22,500 bases of DNA from Cryptomeria japonica (lineage: Eukaryota; Streptophyta; Pinopsida; Cupressales; Cupressaceae), in assembly GCF_030272615.1 (NCBI RefSeq), contig NW_026728922.1, positions 7,501 to 30,000 on the forward strand. Reading direction: 5' to 3'. The position numbers were made by a program, and so were the translations under genes. Shown here one piece after another: positions 1 through 9,786 of the stretch (positions within the stretch are counted from its first letter, which is position 1; each line of letters opens with the position of its first letter). The notes beneath the pieces were generated by a model, which searched no databases, was not told where the DNA came from, and saw only the letters and a list, made by a program, of their open reading frames with translations.

Positions 1-10
1 TGCCCCGGCT

Positions 11-315
11 GCGCTCCGAAGCGGGGTTATTGGAGCGCCGCCTCTTTTTTTGTCGGAGCGTTTGGTGGGGTTTCTCGCATTGGCTCTTCCGAGGCCCGGT
101 TGCCACCCTGGCGCGCACGAAGTCGGAAGTAGGGTTAATTGCCCGGGTGCGCACCTTTGCCAGGGTGGGCACCTTACCTGGGCTGCGCACCAGGGCGGGC
201 TCAAGATGGCACGCGCGTTCCGTTTTTTTCACTATCTTTCAAAACGGAAATTTTAAAATCTCCTTTTTTTTTTGCCTTTTCTGGAAATTAGTGAAGGCAG
301 CGCATCAAAGGTGCG
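11..315. repeat. B+A module pair 1
   Basis: Module B (11-102) has a gcggggttattggagcgc segment, a T run, and a gtttggtggggtttctcgc segment. Module A (193-315) runs from gggcgggctcaagatggca through a T run, cactatctttcaaaacgg, the palindrome ATTTTAAAAT (250-259), a second T run and ggaaattagtgaaggc, ending at gcatcaaaggtgcg. Module A is an AT-rich island in a strongly GC-rich setting. Function is unknown. Possible roles are a replication or amplification element, a nucleosome-free spacer or a terminator. Confidence 0.75.
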
Positions 316-479
316 CACCTCGCTGCCCACCTTGGTGTGCTCTGAGGTGCGCACCCGGGAGCGCTACGAAGTGTGCTCCAAGGTGCGGCGTGCACGTTGT
401 CGGAGCCCGGTTTGCCCCGGGTGCGCACCTCGCCTGCACCTTGGCCGGGGTGGGCACCTTGGCTGGGTTTGCCCAGGGT

Positions 480-810
480 GCGCTCCGAAGCGGGGTTACT
501 GGAGCGCCCCCTCTTTTTTTGTCAGAGCGTTTGGTGGGGTTTCTCGCATTGGCTCTTCCCAGGCCCGGTTGTTGGGTGCGCTCCCACCCTGGCGCGCGCG
601 AAGTTGGAAGTTGGGTTAATTGCCCGGGCGCGCACCTTCGCCAGGGTGGGCACCTTGGTGCGCACACCTTGGCTGGGCTGCGCACCAGGGCGGGCTCAAG
701 ATGGCACCAGCATTCCCTTTTTCTCACTATCTTTCAAAACGGAAATTTTAAAATCTCGTTTTTTTTTTGCCTTTTATGGAAATTAGTGAAGGCATCGCAT
801 CAAAGGTGCG
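480..810. repeat. B+A module pair 2
   Basis: B at 480-571 (variant gcggggttactggagcgcc). A at 688-810 with atggcaccagcattccc and ttttatggaaatt in place of the commoner forms. These variants also mark pairs 4 and 6, so pairs 1 and 2 duplicate together as a unit. Confidence 0.75.
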
Positions 811-1795
811 CACCTCGCTGCCCACCTTGGTGTGCTCCGAGGTGCCCACCACGGTGCGCAACGCCGGTGCGAACCCGGGAGCGCCCCGATGTGTGCTCCA
901 AGGTGCGGCGTGCACGAAGTCGGACCCCGGTTTGCCCCGGGTGCGCACCTCGCGTGCACCTTGGTGCGCACACCTTGGCTGGGTTGCGCGGCCTGGTGGG
1001 CACCATGGTGCGCACCAAGGAGCGCTCCGAAGTGTGCTCCAAGGTGCGGCGTGCACGAAGTCGGAGCCCGGTTTGCCCCGGGTACGCACCTCGCGTGCAC
1101 CTTCGCCGGGGTGGGCACCTCGGCTGGGTTGCGCGCCCTGGTGCGCACCAAGGAGCGCTCCGAAGTGTGCTCCAAGGTGCGGCGTGCACGAAGTCGGAGC
1201 CCGGTTTGCCCCGGGTGCGCACCTTCGCCGCGGTGCGCACCATGGCGTGCACGAAGTCGGAGCCCGGTTTGCCCCGGGTGCGCACCTCGCGTGCACCTTC
1301 GGCGGGGTTGCGCGCCCTGGTGGGCACCATGGTGCGCACCAAGGAGCGCTCCGAAGTGTGCTCCAAGGTGCGGCGTGCACGAAGTCGGAGCCCGGTTTGC
1401 CCCGGGTGCGCACCTCGCGTGCACCTTCGGCGGGGTTGCGCGCCCTGGTGGGCACCATGGTGCGCACCAAGGAGCGCTCCGAAGTGTGCTCCAAGGTGCG
1501 GCGTGCACGAAGTCGGAGCCCGGTTTGCCCCGGGTGCGCACCTCGCGTGCACCTTCGCCGCGGTGGGCACCATGGCGTGCACGAAGTCGGAGCCCGGTTT
1601 GCCCCGGGTGCGCACCTCGCGTGCACCTTCGCCGGGGTGGGCACCTCGGCTGGGTTGCGCGCCCTGGTGCGCACCAAGGAGCGCTCCGAAGTGTGCTCCA
1701 AGGTGCGGCGTGCACGAAGTCGGAGCCCGGTTTGCCCCGGGTGCGCACCTCGCGTGCACCTTCGCCAGGGTGGGCACCTCGGTGCGCACACCTTC
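811..1795. repeat. GC-rich palindromic array with about 128-bp units
   Basis: Tandem units carry GGTGCGCACC, GGAGCGCTCC, agtgtgctcc, ggtgcggcgtgcacg, gaagtcggagcccgg and ccccgggtgcgcacc. Adjacent full units near 1311 and 1439 are 128 bp apart, and shorter units arise by loss of internal blocks. The first two palindromes and following blocks are spaced 12 bp apart. The array is CpG-dense. Long open frames occur on both strands only because the unit lacks stop codons. Confidence 0.85.
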
Positions 1796-1850
1796 TCAAT
1801 GTTTTCTTGCCTTTTCTGGAAATTGGTGAAGGCAGCGCATCAAAGGTGCG
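1796..1850. repeat. Truncated A module
   Basis: Only the right part of the A module remains, from a shortened T-rich piece (gttttcttgccttttctgg) to ggcagcgcatcaaaggtgcg. The cactatcttt segment and the ATTTTAAAAT palindrome are missing. Confidence 0.7.
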
Positions 1851-2472
1851 CACCTCGGTGTGCTCCGAGGTGCGAACCCGAGAGCGCTCCGAGGTGCCCA
1901 CGAAGTCGAAAGTCGGGTTAATTGCATTGTTTTCCCCGGGTGCGCTCCGAGGTGCGCAACATCGGCGCGCACCAAGGAGGGCTCCGAAGTGTGCTCCAAG
2001 GTGCGCACGATGGCGTGCACCTCTGGTGCGCACGATTCGGAGCTCGGTTTGACCGGGGTGCGCACACCTTGGCTGGGTTGCGCACCTTTTGTGCGCTCCA
2101 AGGTGCGCACGAAGTCGGAGCTCGGTTTGCCCCGGGTGCGCACCTTCGCCAGGGTGCGCACCTTGATGCGCACGCCTTGGCTGGGCTGCGCACCTTGGTG
2201 GGCGCCATGGTGCGCACCTTTCGTGCGCTCCAAGGTGCGCACGAAGTCGGAGCTCGGTTTGCCCCGGGTGCGCACCTTGGTGGGCGCCATGGTGCACTCC
2301 GAGGTGCCCAAGATTGGTGCGCACCAAGGAGCGCTCCGAAGTGCGCTCCAAGGTGCGCGCGAAGTCGAAAGTTGGGTTAATTGTCCGGTTTGCCTCGGGT
2401 GCGCACCTTGCGTGCACCTTCGCCAGGGTGGGCGCCTTGGTGCGCACACCTTGGCTGGGCTGCGCACACCTT
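1851..2472. repeat. Variant GC-rich palindromic array
   Basis: Same vocabulary as 811-1795 but more diverged: gaagtcggagctcgg replaces gagcccgg, gtgcgctccaaggtgcgcacg is common, and agtcgaaagtcgggttaattg segments occur at about 1902 and 2363. No gene is seen. Confidence 0.75.
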
Positions 2473-2594
2473 GGCACCCGCGTTTCCTTCATTTTAAATT
2501 TTTTTTTTTTACAATCTCTCAAGTGGGAAATTCTATAATCTCAACTTTTTTTGCCTTTTCAGGAAACTTTTGAATGGAGCGCATCATTGGTGCG
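2473..2594. repeat. Degenerate A module next to the 5S side
   Basis: Diverged A module with a 12-base T run, ctctcaagtgggaaattctataatctc, a second T run, and gccttttcaggaaac. It is the outermost A module toward the 5S gene. Its divergence fits the array-edge position, where homogenisation is weakest. Confidence 0.65.
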
Positions 2595-2998
2595 CTCCGA
2601 AGTGTGCTCCAAAGCTCTCTCCAGCTGCGTGCACCTGCCCCGGCCGCGCACCCGGCCCCGCCCAGCTTCGCTCACCTGTCCCGGGCGTCTGGTGCGGAAC
2701 CTTAGAGTAAGAAACATCACCGTGCACCTTGGCCAACGTGCGCGACTCGACCGAGCGCGCACTGGCCGAGGTGCACACCGATTTCACCTGGGTGCGCGCG
2801 CAGCACCTCGGGCGCACCGGGGTGCGCGCACAACGCCCGGGTTGCACCGTGGCCTGTGTGCTCGGGGCGCCTCGGGTGCGCGCTCGGTGTCGCCCCCGCG
2901 CGCGCGGTAGTGCGGGCAGCGCACCCCGGCCCGGCCCGGCCCCGACGAGAACGCAAACGGGCAAAAGGTTTATTCAAATAGCATTGCGACGCCCGGCG
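2595..2998. other. GC-rich low-copy flank downstream of 5S copy 1
   Basis: GC-rich sequence with scattered gtgcgcgc and gtgcacc elements, but no clean tandem period. It lies on the 3' side of the minus-strand 5S gene. An AT-rich patch (ggtttattcaaatagcattgc) lies at about 2968-2988. No gene is supported. Confidence 0.6.
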
Positions 2999-3011
2999 AA
3001 AAACTAAAAAA
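2999..3011 (-). terminator. Pol III terminator of 5S copy 1
   Basis: On the minus strand the 5S gene is followed by TTTTTT (3011-3006), then AG, then TTTTT (3003-2999). Runs of four or more T on the non-template strand terminate RNA polymerase III, and the second run would act as a backup. Confidence 0.85.
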
Positions 3012-3129
3012 GGGTGCAACACCGGGACTTCCCGGGAGGTCACCCATCCCAGTACTACTCCGGCCCAAGCGCGCTTAACTGCGGAGTTCTGATGGGATCC
3101 GGTGCACTAACGCTGGTATGATCGCACCC
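3011..3129 (-). rRNA. 5S ribosomal RNA gene, copy 1
   Basis: Complete plant-type 5S rRNA, a component of the large ribosomal subunit transcribed by RNA polymerase III. On the minus strand it begins GGGTGCGATCATACCAGC and ends GTGTTGCACCC. The two ends pair as helix I (GGGTGC with GCACCC). The internal promoter is intact: an A-box region GTTAAGCGCGCTTGG at RNA positions 51-65, and a C-box region with GGATGGGTGACCTCC at about 81-95. The length of 118-119 nt matches the family's usual 120 or so. A run of six T follows directly. RNA position 19 is G. The gene lies inside the IGS and is opposite in direction to the Pol I promoters at 13776-17911. The GC-rich variant (CCGGAGTAGTACTGGG, CCCGGGAAGTCCCGG) resembles gymnosperm 5S more than the Arabidopsis type; that taxonomic reading is from memory of the family. 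Confidence 0.97.
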
Positions 3130-3165
3130 GTTATGAGCTTGTCGCAGTGTGTACTTAGCAAACCG
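3130..3165 (-). promoter_or_regulatory. 5' flank of 5S copy 1
   Basis: On the minus strand the base at -1 is C, as is usual for plant 5S genes, and a weak AT-rich element (CTAAGTA) lies at about -29 to -23, where plant 5S genes carry a TATA-like box. No strong TATA is present, so the internal A, intermediate and C boxes probably carry most of the promoter function. A CACGTG palindrome lies farther upstream at 3171-3176. Confidence 0.5.
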
Positions 3166-3530
3166 CGACCCACGTGCGAATCCACCCCGGCCACCCACCC
3201 CCGTCGAGGTGCACACCCTCCCTCGCGAAGTGCGCCCCGTTCGCCAAGTGTGAGCCCTGCCCGGGTGCGCGCACCTTGCTAGGGCGTCGGGTGTGCACCC
3301 GGCCCGGCCTACGTGCGTGCACCTGGAGGGGGCGTCGTGTGCGTGCAGTGTCCCGTCTGCAACGCGGTGCCCACACACCACCTCGGGCGCAACGACCTGC
3401 GCTCACATGTGGGCCGAGTGCACCTTGGTGCATGTTCGGGGCGCCTCGGGTGCACGCTCGATCTTGCCCCGGTGCACCAAGGCGCTCGGTTTGCCCCGGG
3501 TGCGCACTTGGTGCAAGGTGGGCACCCAAA
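3131..3530. other. Upstream flank of 5S copy 1
   Basis: Moderately GC-rich, low-copy sequence on the 5' side of the 5S gene, with isolated gtgcacc and gtgcgcacc elements. No coding gene, second 5S copy or 5S relic is seen. The copy at 11067-11466 is nearly identical. Confidence 0.6.
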
Positions 3531-3900
3531 ATAGGGATCAAGCACCAAAACACAAGTTTCGGGATGCAAAATGGGACCCAAGGACCACAAATGCGTTCCA
3601 AGACCCATGATGGGTCCACGAGAACAAAAATGTGTTCCGAGACTTAATAAACAAATATTGGGTTTTAGGAGAAGAAACATGCTCTGATGCCCAAAACGAG
3701 AATCGACCCCGAAAAGGCCACAGGCCAAAAGTGGGATGCGAGACAAAAAAAAATGGGACCCGAGGACCAAAATTGGGTTCCCAGGTCGAAGACAGGGCAA
3801 CCGGACAAGAAACGACCTCTAAGGCTCGAAATGAGTCCCGACGACTAAAACTTGACAAGAAGCACCCATCAGGCACCCAACTCGACACCCATGGGATGCC
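3531..3900. other. AT-richer low-copy linker, copy 1
   Basis: The least GC-rich, least repetitive part of the duplicated segment. It contains loose repeats of aaaatgggacccaaggacc (about 3567, 3758) and A-runs. It separates the 5S region from the CACCC minisatellite. Short open frames occur on both strands but have no support. Copied at 11467-11836. Confidence 0.6.
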
Positions 3901-4384
3901 GACCCACCCGGGCTTCCACCTAGCACACCTTGGCACCCACCCACCCTCGCACCCAACCTCGCACCCAACTTAGCACCTTTGAACCCACATTGGCACTCAC
4001 CCTGACCCTGGCACCTTGGAACCCACATTGGCACTCACCTTGACCCTGGCACCCACCTTTGCACTCACCTTGGGACCCACCCTGGCTCCCACCTCGGCAC
4101 CCACCCAGACACCCACCTTGGTTCCTTGGCACCCACCTTGGATCCTTGGCACCCACCCCGACACCCACCTTGGCACGCAACTTGGCTACTTGCCACCCAC
4201 CTTGGCTCCTTGACGCCCACCCCGACAACCACCCCGTGACCTACCCTGGCTAGGGTTGGTGCACACCCACCCTGGTGCCCACCTTGGCACCCACCCTATG
4301 ACCCACCTTGGCACGCACCTTAGTACCCACCCCGTTACCCACCCTAGGACCCACCCCGTGACCCACCTTGGCCAGGGTGGGTGC
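3901..4384 (+). repeat. CACCC minisatellite, copy 1
   Basis: Degenerate 12-bp-period repeat around ggcacccacctt, with frequent variants agcaccca, cttggaaccc and gtgacccacc. The plus strand is strongly C-rich and G-poor. It stops abruptly at 4384, where a T-rich module context begins. Confidence 0.85.
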
Positions 4385-4418
4385 CTTGGTGCGCACAACT
4401 TGCCTGGGCTGCACACCA

Positions 4419-4547
4419 GGGCGGGCTCAAGATGGCACCCGCGTTCCGTTTTTTTCACTATCTTTCAAAACGGAAATTTTAAAATCTCATTTTTTTCTTT
4501 TTTTTGCCTTTTCTGGAAATTAGTGAAGGCAGCGCATCAAAGGTGCG
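4419..4547. repeat. A module (inner block, first)
   Basis: A module without an adjacent B module. The second T run is interrupted and lengthened (ttttttctttttttt), making this the longest copy at 129 bp. It is the first module after the minisatellite junction. Confidence 0.75.
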
Positions 4548-4939
4548 CAATGCTGGTGCGAACCCGGGAGCGCTCCGATGTGTGCTCCAAGGTGCGGCGT
4601 GCACGAAGTCCGAGCCCGGTTTGCCCCGGGTGCGCACCTCGCGTGCACCTTCGCCGGGGTGAGCACCTTGGCTGGGTTGCGCGCCCTGGTGCGTACCAAG
4701 GAGCGCTCTGAAGTGTGCTCCAAGGTGCGGCGTGCACGAAGTCGGAGCCCGGTTTGCCCCGGGTGTGCACCTCGGGTGCGCACCTCGCGTGCACCTTCGC
4801 TGCGGTGGGCACCTTGGCTGGGTTGCGCGCCTTGGTGGGCACCATGCAGTGCACGAAGTCGGAGCCCGGTTTGCCCCGGGCGCGCACCTCCGCCAGGGTG
4901 GGCACCTTGGTGCGCACAACTTGCCTGGGCTGCGCATCA

Positions 4940-5061
4940 GGAAGGGCTCAAGATGGCACCCGCGTTCCGTTTTTTTCACTATCTTTCAGAACGGAAATTT
5001 TAAAATATCGTTTTTTTTTGCCTTTTCTGGAAATTAGTGAAGGCAGCGCATCAAAGGTGCG
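4940..5061. repeat. A module (inner block, second)
   Basis: Starts gaagggctcaagatgg instead of gggcgggctc, has ctttcagaacgg instead of ctttcaaaacgg, and has aaaatatcg after the palindrome. It shares the first two variants with 7026-7147, confirming the 2,086-bp offset duplication. Confidence 0.75.
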
Positions 5062-5294
5062 CAACGCTGGTGCGAACCTGGGAGCGCTCCGATGTGTGCT
5101 CCAAGGTGCGGCGTGCACGAAGTCGGAGCCCGGTTTGCCTCGGGTGCGCCCTGGTGGGCACCATGGTGCGCACCAAGGAGCGCTCCGAAGTGTGCTCCAA
5201 GGTGCGGCCTGCACGAAGTCGGAGCCCGGTTTGCCCCGGGTGTGCACCTCGGGTGGGCACCTTGGTGCGCATGCCTTGCCTGGGCTGCGCACCA

Positions 5295-5417
5295 GGGCGG
5301 GCTCAAGATGGCACCCGCGCTCCTTTTTTTTCACTATCTTTCAAAACGGAAATTTTAAAATCTCATTTTTTTTTGCCTTTTTCTGGAAATTAGTGAAGGC
5401 AGCGCATCAAAGGTGCG
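5295..5417. repeat. A module (inner block, third)
   Basis: Marked by tctcattttttttt and cctttttctgg. The same variants appear at 7659-7781, exactly 2,364 bp away. Confidence 0.75.
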
Positions 5418-5582
5418 CACCTCGCTGCCCACCACGGTGCGCAACGCCGGTGGGCACCCGGGAGTGCTTCGAAGTGTGCTCCAAGGTGCTGCGTGCACGT
5501 TGTCGGAGCCCGGTTTGCCCCGGGTGCGCACCTCGCGTGCACCTTCGTCGGGGTGGGCACCTTGGCTTGGTTTGCCCCGGCT

Positions 5583-5886
5583 GCGCTCCGAAGCGGGGTT
5601 ATTGGAGCGCCGCCTCTTTTTTTGTCGGAGCGTTTGGTGGGGTTTCTCGCATTGGCTCTTCCGAGGCCCGGTTGCCACCCTGGCGCGCACGAAGTCGGAA
5701 GTAGGGTTAATTGCCCGGGTGCGCACCTTTGCCAGGGTGGCACCTTACCTGGGCTGCGCACCAGGGCGGGCTCAAGATGGCACGCGCGTTCCGTTTTTTT
5801 CACTATCTTTCAAAACGGAAATTTTAAAATCTCCTTTTTTTTTTGCCTTTTCTGGAAATTAGTGAAGGCAGCGCATCAAAGGTGCG
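5583..5886. repeat. B+A module pair 3
   Basis: B at 5583-5674 and A at 5764-5886, matching pairs 1 and 5. A single g is missing near 5739 (cagggtggcacc versus cagggtgggcacc), which shifts the offset between copies by one base. Confidence 0.75.
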
Positions 5887-6050
5887 CACCTCGCTGCCCA
5901 CCTTGGTGTGCTCTGAGGTGCGCACCCGGGAGCGCTACGAAGTGTGCTCCAAGGTGCGGCGTGCACGTTGTCGGAGCCCGGTTTGCCCCGGGTGCGCACC
6001 TCGCCTGCACCTTGGCCGGGGTGGGCACCTTGGCTGGGTTTGCCCAGGGT

Positions 6051-6381
6051 GCGCTCCGAAGCGGGGTTACTGGAGCGCCCCCTCTTTTTTTGTCAGAGAG
6101 TTTGGTGGGGTTTCTCGCATTGGCTCTTCCCAGGCCCGGTTGTTGGGTGCGCTCCCACCCTGGCGCGCGCGAAGTTGGAAGTTGGGTTAATTGCCCGGGC
6201 GCGCACCTTCGCCAGGGTGGGCACCTTGGTGCGCAAACCTTGGCTGGGCTGCGCACCAGGGCGGGCTCAAGATGGCACCAGCATTCCCTTTTTCTCACTA
6301 TCTTTCAAAACGGAAATTTTAAAATCTCGTTTTTTTTTTGCCTTTTATGGAAATTAGTGAAGGCATCGCATCAAAGGTGCG
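6051..6381. repeat. B+A module pair 4
   Basis: B at 6051-6142 (with the private variant gtcagagagtttgg) and A at 6259-6381, matching pairs 2 and 6. Confidence 0.75.
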
Positions 6382-7025
6382 CACCTCGCTGCCCACCTTG
6401 GTGTGCTCCGAGGTGCCCACCACGGTGCGCAACGCCGGTGCGAACCCGGGAGCGCCCCGATGTGTGCTCCAAGGTGCGGCGTGCACGAAGTCGGACCCCG
6501 GTTTGCCCCGGGTGCGCACCTCGCGTGCACCTTGGTGCGCACACCTTGGCTGGGTTGCGCGGCCTGGTGGGCACCATGGTGCGCACCAAGGAGCGCTCCG
6601 AAGTGTGCTCCAAGGTGCGGCGTGCACGAAGTCGGAGCCCGGTTTGCCCCGGGTGCGCACCTTCGCCGCGGTGGGCACCATGGCGTGCACGAAGTCGGAG
6701 CCCGGTTTGCCCCGGGTGCGCACCTCGCGTGCACCTTCGCCGGGGTGGGCACCTCGGCTGGGTTGCGCGCCCTGGTGCGCACCAAGGAGCGCTCTGAAGT
6801 GTGCTCCAAGGTGCGGCGTGCACGAAGTCGGAGCCCGGTTTGCCCCGGGTGTGCACCTCGCGTGCGCACCTCGCGTGCACCTTCGCTGCGGTGGGCACCT
6901 TGGCTGGGTTGCGCGCCTTGGTGGGCACCATGCAGTGCACGAAGTCGGAGCCCGGATTGCCCCGGGCGCGCACCTCCGCCAGGGTGGGCACCTTGGTGCG
7001 CACAACTTGCCTGGGGTGCGCACCA
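6382..7025. repeat. GC-rich palindromic array, inner block
   Basis: Units as at 811-1795 but fewer. It shares gagcgctctgaag and accatgcagtgcacg with the region near 4700-4860. No gene is seen. Confidence 0.75.
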
Positions 7026-7147
7026 GGAAGGGCTCAAGATGGCACCCGCGTTCCGTTTTTTTCACTATCTTTCAGAACGGAAATTTTAAAATCTCGTTTT
7101 TTTTTGCCTTTTCTGGAAATTAGTGAAGGCAGCGCATCAAAGGTGCG
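7026..7147. repeat. A module (inner block, fourth)
   Basis: Partner of 4940-5061: shares gaagggctcaag and ctttcagaacgg but has the usual aaaatctcg. Confidence 0.75.
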
Positions 7148-7658
7148 CAACGCTGGTGCGAACCTGGGAGCGCTCCGATGTGTGCTCCAAGGTGCGGCGT
7201 GCACGAAGTCGGACCCCGGTTTGCCCCGGGTGCGCACCTCGCGTGCACCTTGGTGCGCACACCTTGGCTGGGTTGCGCGCCCTGGTGGGCACCATGGTGC
7301 GCACCAAGGAGCGCTCCGAAGTGTGCTCCATGGTGCGGCGTGCACAAAGTCGGAGCCCGGTTTGCCCCGGGTGCGCACCTCGCGTGCACCTTCGCCGCGG
7401 TGGGCACCATGGCGTGCACGAAGTCGGAGCCCGGTTTGCCCCGGGTGCGCACCTCGCGTGCACCTTCGCCGGGGTGGGCACCTTGGTGTGCAGACCTTGG
7501 CTGGGTTGCGCGCCCTGGTGGGCACCATGGTGCGCACCAAGGAGCGCTCCGAAGTGTGCTCCAAGGTGCGGCCTGCACGAAGTCGGAGCCCGGTTTGCCC
7601 CGGGTGTGCACCTCGGGTGGGCACCTTGGTGCGCATGCCTTGCCTGGGCTGCGCACCA
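7148..7658. repeat. GC-rich palindromic array, expanded inner copy
   Basis: Corresponds to 5062-5294 but is 278 bp longer, through gain of palindromic units between about 7206 and 7514. This shows copy-number change of the roughly 128-bp unit. Confidence 0.75.
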
Positions 7659-7781
7659 GGGCGGGCTCAAGATGGCACCCGCGTTCCTTTTTTTTCACTA
7701 TCTTTCAAAACGGAAATTTTAAAATCTCATTTTTTTTTGCCTTTTTCTGGAAATTAGTGAAGGCAGCGCATCAAAGGTGCG
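7659..7781. repeat. A module (inner block, fifth)
   Basis: Partner of 5295-5417 at offset 2,364. Confidence 0.75.
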
Positions 7782-7946
7782 CACCTCGCTGCCCACCACG
7801 GTGCGCAACGCCGGTGGGCACCCGGGAGTGCTTCGAAGTGTGCTCCAAGGTGCTGCGTGCACGTTGTCGGAGCCCGGTTTGCCCCGGGTGCGCACCTCGC
7901 GTGCACCTTCGTCGGGGTGGGCACCTTGGCTGGGTTTGCCCCGGCT

Positions 7947-8251
7947 GCGCTCCGAAGCGGGGTTATTGGAGCGCCGCCTCTTTTTTTGTCGGAGCGTTTG
8001 GTGGGGTTTCTCGCATTGGCTCTTCCGAGGCCCGGTTGCCACCCTGGCGCGCACGAAGTCGGAAGTAGGGTTAATTGCCCGGGTGCGCACCTTTGCCAGG
8101 GTGGGCACCTTACCTGGGCTGCGCACCAGGGCGGGCTCAAGATGGCACGCGCGTTCCGTTTTTTTCACTATCTTTCAAAACGGAAATTTTAAAATCTCCT
8201 TTTTTTTTTGCCTTTTCTGGAAATTAGTGAAGGCAGCGCATCAAAGGTGCG
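7947..8251. repeat. B+A module pair 5
   Basis: B at 7947-8038 and A at 8129-8251. Copy of pair 1 in the second large segment. Confidence 0.75.
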
Positions 8252-8415
8252 CACCTCGCTGCCCACCTTGGTGTGCTCTGAGGTGCGCACCCGGGAGCGC
8301 TACGAAGTGTGCTCCAAGGTGCGGCGTGCACGTTGTCGGAGCCCGGTTTGCCCCGGGTGCGCACCTCGCCTGCACCTTGGCCGGGGTGGGCACCTTGGCT
8401 GGGTTTGCCCAGGGT

Positions 8416-8746
8416 GCGCTCCGAAGCGGGGTTACTGGAGCGCCCCCTCTTTTTTTGTCAGAGCGTTTGGTGGGGTTTCTCGCATTGGCTCTTCCCAGGC
8501 CCGGTTGTTGGGTGCGCTCCCACCCTGGCGCGCGCGAAGTTGGAAGTTGGGTTAATTGCCCGGGCGCGCACCTTCGCCAGGGTGGGCACCTTGGTGCGCA
8601 CACCTTGGCTGGGCTGCGCACCAGGGCGGGCTCAAGATGGCACCAGCATTCCCTTTTTCTCACTATCTTTCAAAACGGAAATTTTAAAATCTCGTTTTTT
8701 TTTTGCCTTTTATGGAAATTAGTGAAGGCATCGCATCAAAGGTGCG
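8416..8746. repeat. B+A module pair 6
   Basis: B at 8416-8507 and A at 8624-8746. Copy of pair 2 in the second large segment. Confidence 0.75.
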
Positions 8747-9731
8747 CACCTCGCTGCCCACCTTGGTGTGCTCCGAGGTGCCCACCACGGTGCGCAACGC
8801 CGGTGCGAACCCGGGAGCGCCCCGATGTGTGCTCCAAGGTGCGGCGTGCACGAAGTCGGACCCCGGTTTGCCCCGGGTGCGCACCTCGCGTGCACCTTGG
8901 TGCGCACACCTTGGCTGGGTTGCGCGGCCTGGTGGGCACCATGGTGCGCACCAAGGAGCGCTCCGAAGTGTGCTCCAAGGTGCGGCGTGCACGAAGTCGG
9001 AGCCCGGTTTGCCCCGGGTACGCACCTCGCGTGCACCTTCGCCGGGGTGGGCACCTCGGCTGGGTTGCGCGCCCTGGTGCGCACCAAGGAGCGCTCCGAA
9101 GTGTGCTCCAAGGTGCGGCGTGCACGAAGTCGGAGCCCGGTTTGCCCCGGGTGCGCACCTTCGCCGCGGTGCGCACCATGGCGTGCACGAAGTCGGAGCC
9201 CGGTTTGCCCCGGGTGCGCACCTCGCGTGCACCTTCGGCGGGGTTGCGCGCCCTGGTGGGCACCATGGTGCGCACCAAGGAGCGCTCCGAAGTGTGCTCC
9301 AAGGTGCGGCGTGCACGAAGTCGGAGCCCGGTTTGCCCCGGGTGCGCACCTCGCGTGCACCTTCGGCGGGGTTGCGCGCCCTGGTGGGCACCATGGTGCG
9401 CACCAAGGAGCGCTCCGAAGTGTGCTCCAAGGTGCGGCGTGCACGAAGTCGGAGCCCGGTTTGCCCCGGGTGCGCACCTCGCGTGCACCTTCGCCGCGGT
9501 GGGCACCATGGCGTGCACGAAGTCGGAGCCCGGTTTGCCCCGGGTGCGCACCTCGCGTGCACCTTCGCCGGGGTGGGCACCTCGGCTGGGTTGCGCGCCC
9601 TGGTGCGCACCAAGGAGCGCTCCGAAGTGTGCTCCAAGGTGCGGCGTGCACGAAGTCGGAGCCCGGTTTGCCCCGGGTGCGCACCTCGCGTGCACCTTCG
9701 CCAGGGTGGGCACCTCGGTGCGCACACCTTC
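8747..9731. repeat. GC-rich palindromic array, copy 2
   Basis: Copy of 811-1795 in the second large segment. No differences were noticed by eye, including unit order. Confidence 0.85.
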
Positions 9732-9786
9732 TCAATGTTTTCTTGCCTTTTCTGGAAATTGGTGAAGGCAGCGCATCAAAGGTGCG
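9732..9786. repeat. Truncated A module, copy 2
   Basis: Copy of 1796-1850 with the same truncation, so the truncation predates the large duplication. Confidence 0.7.

Larger units (their letters stand above)
1..4384. repeat. Large duplicated IGS segment, copy 1
   Basis: This 4,384-bp stretch recurs at 7937-12320 with a constant offset of 7,936 bp and no indels noticed. By eye I found only three differences: 2868 c/t, 2875 g/a and 3111 c/t. All are G:C to A:T, and two are CpG to TpG. The copy is cut by the left window edge, so the repeat may extend farther left. It contains palindromic GC arrays, two module pairs, a 5S gene, a low-copy linker and the start of the CACCC minisatellite. Such identity implies recent unequal exchange, or an assembly duplication. 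Confidence 0.93.
4385..7936. repeat. Inner block of macro-repeat, nested 2.1-2.4 kb repeats
   Basis: Lies between the two large segments and has no 5S gene. About 4690-5120 matches 6776-7206 (offset 2,086), and about 5150-6650 matches 7514-9014 (offset 2,364, with a 1-bp deletion near 5739). About 5573-6653 also matches 1-1083. The 278-bp change of offset falls in the palindromic array near 7206-7514. The block is therefore itself a duplicated version of the modules at the start of each large segment. No gene is supported. Confidence 0.8.

Noticed and set aside
1-200. Possible 25S 3' end or Pol I terminator at the left edge
   Set aside because: The same sequence recurs at 5573 and 7937 in the spacer, so it is repeat DNA and not the 25S end.
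193-315. Transposable element origin for the T-rich A modules
   Set aside because: No terminal inverted repeats, target-site duplications or transposase. The modules spread only as parts of larger tandem duplications in this window.
30-1829. A 599-codon open frame (with a 662-codon equivalent at 7777-9765) and long frames opposite it
   Set aside because: Several frames on both strands are open at once, the products are low-complexity repeats that include the T-rich modules, and the sequence is tandem palindromic DNA. This is expected from stop-poor repeats.
783-2522. A 579-codon minus-strand open frame, repeated at 8719-10458
   Set aside because: It runs through the same palindromic arrays and mirrors the plus-strand frames. 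It resembles no known protein family.
3155-3936. Overlapping frames of 100-160 codons in the 5S flank and linker
   Set aside because: Frames occur on both strands with no conserved domain, and some run close to the 5S gene. They are duplicated only because the whole segment is duplicated.
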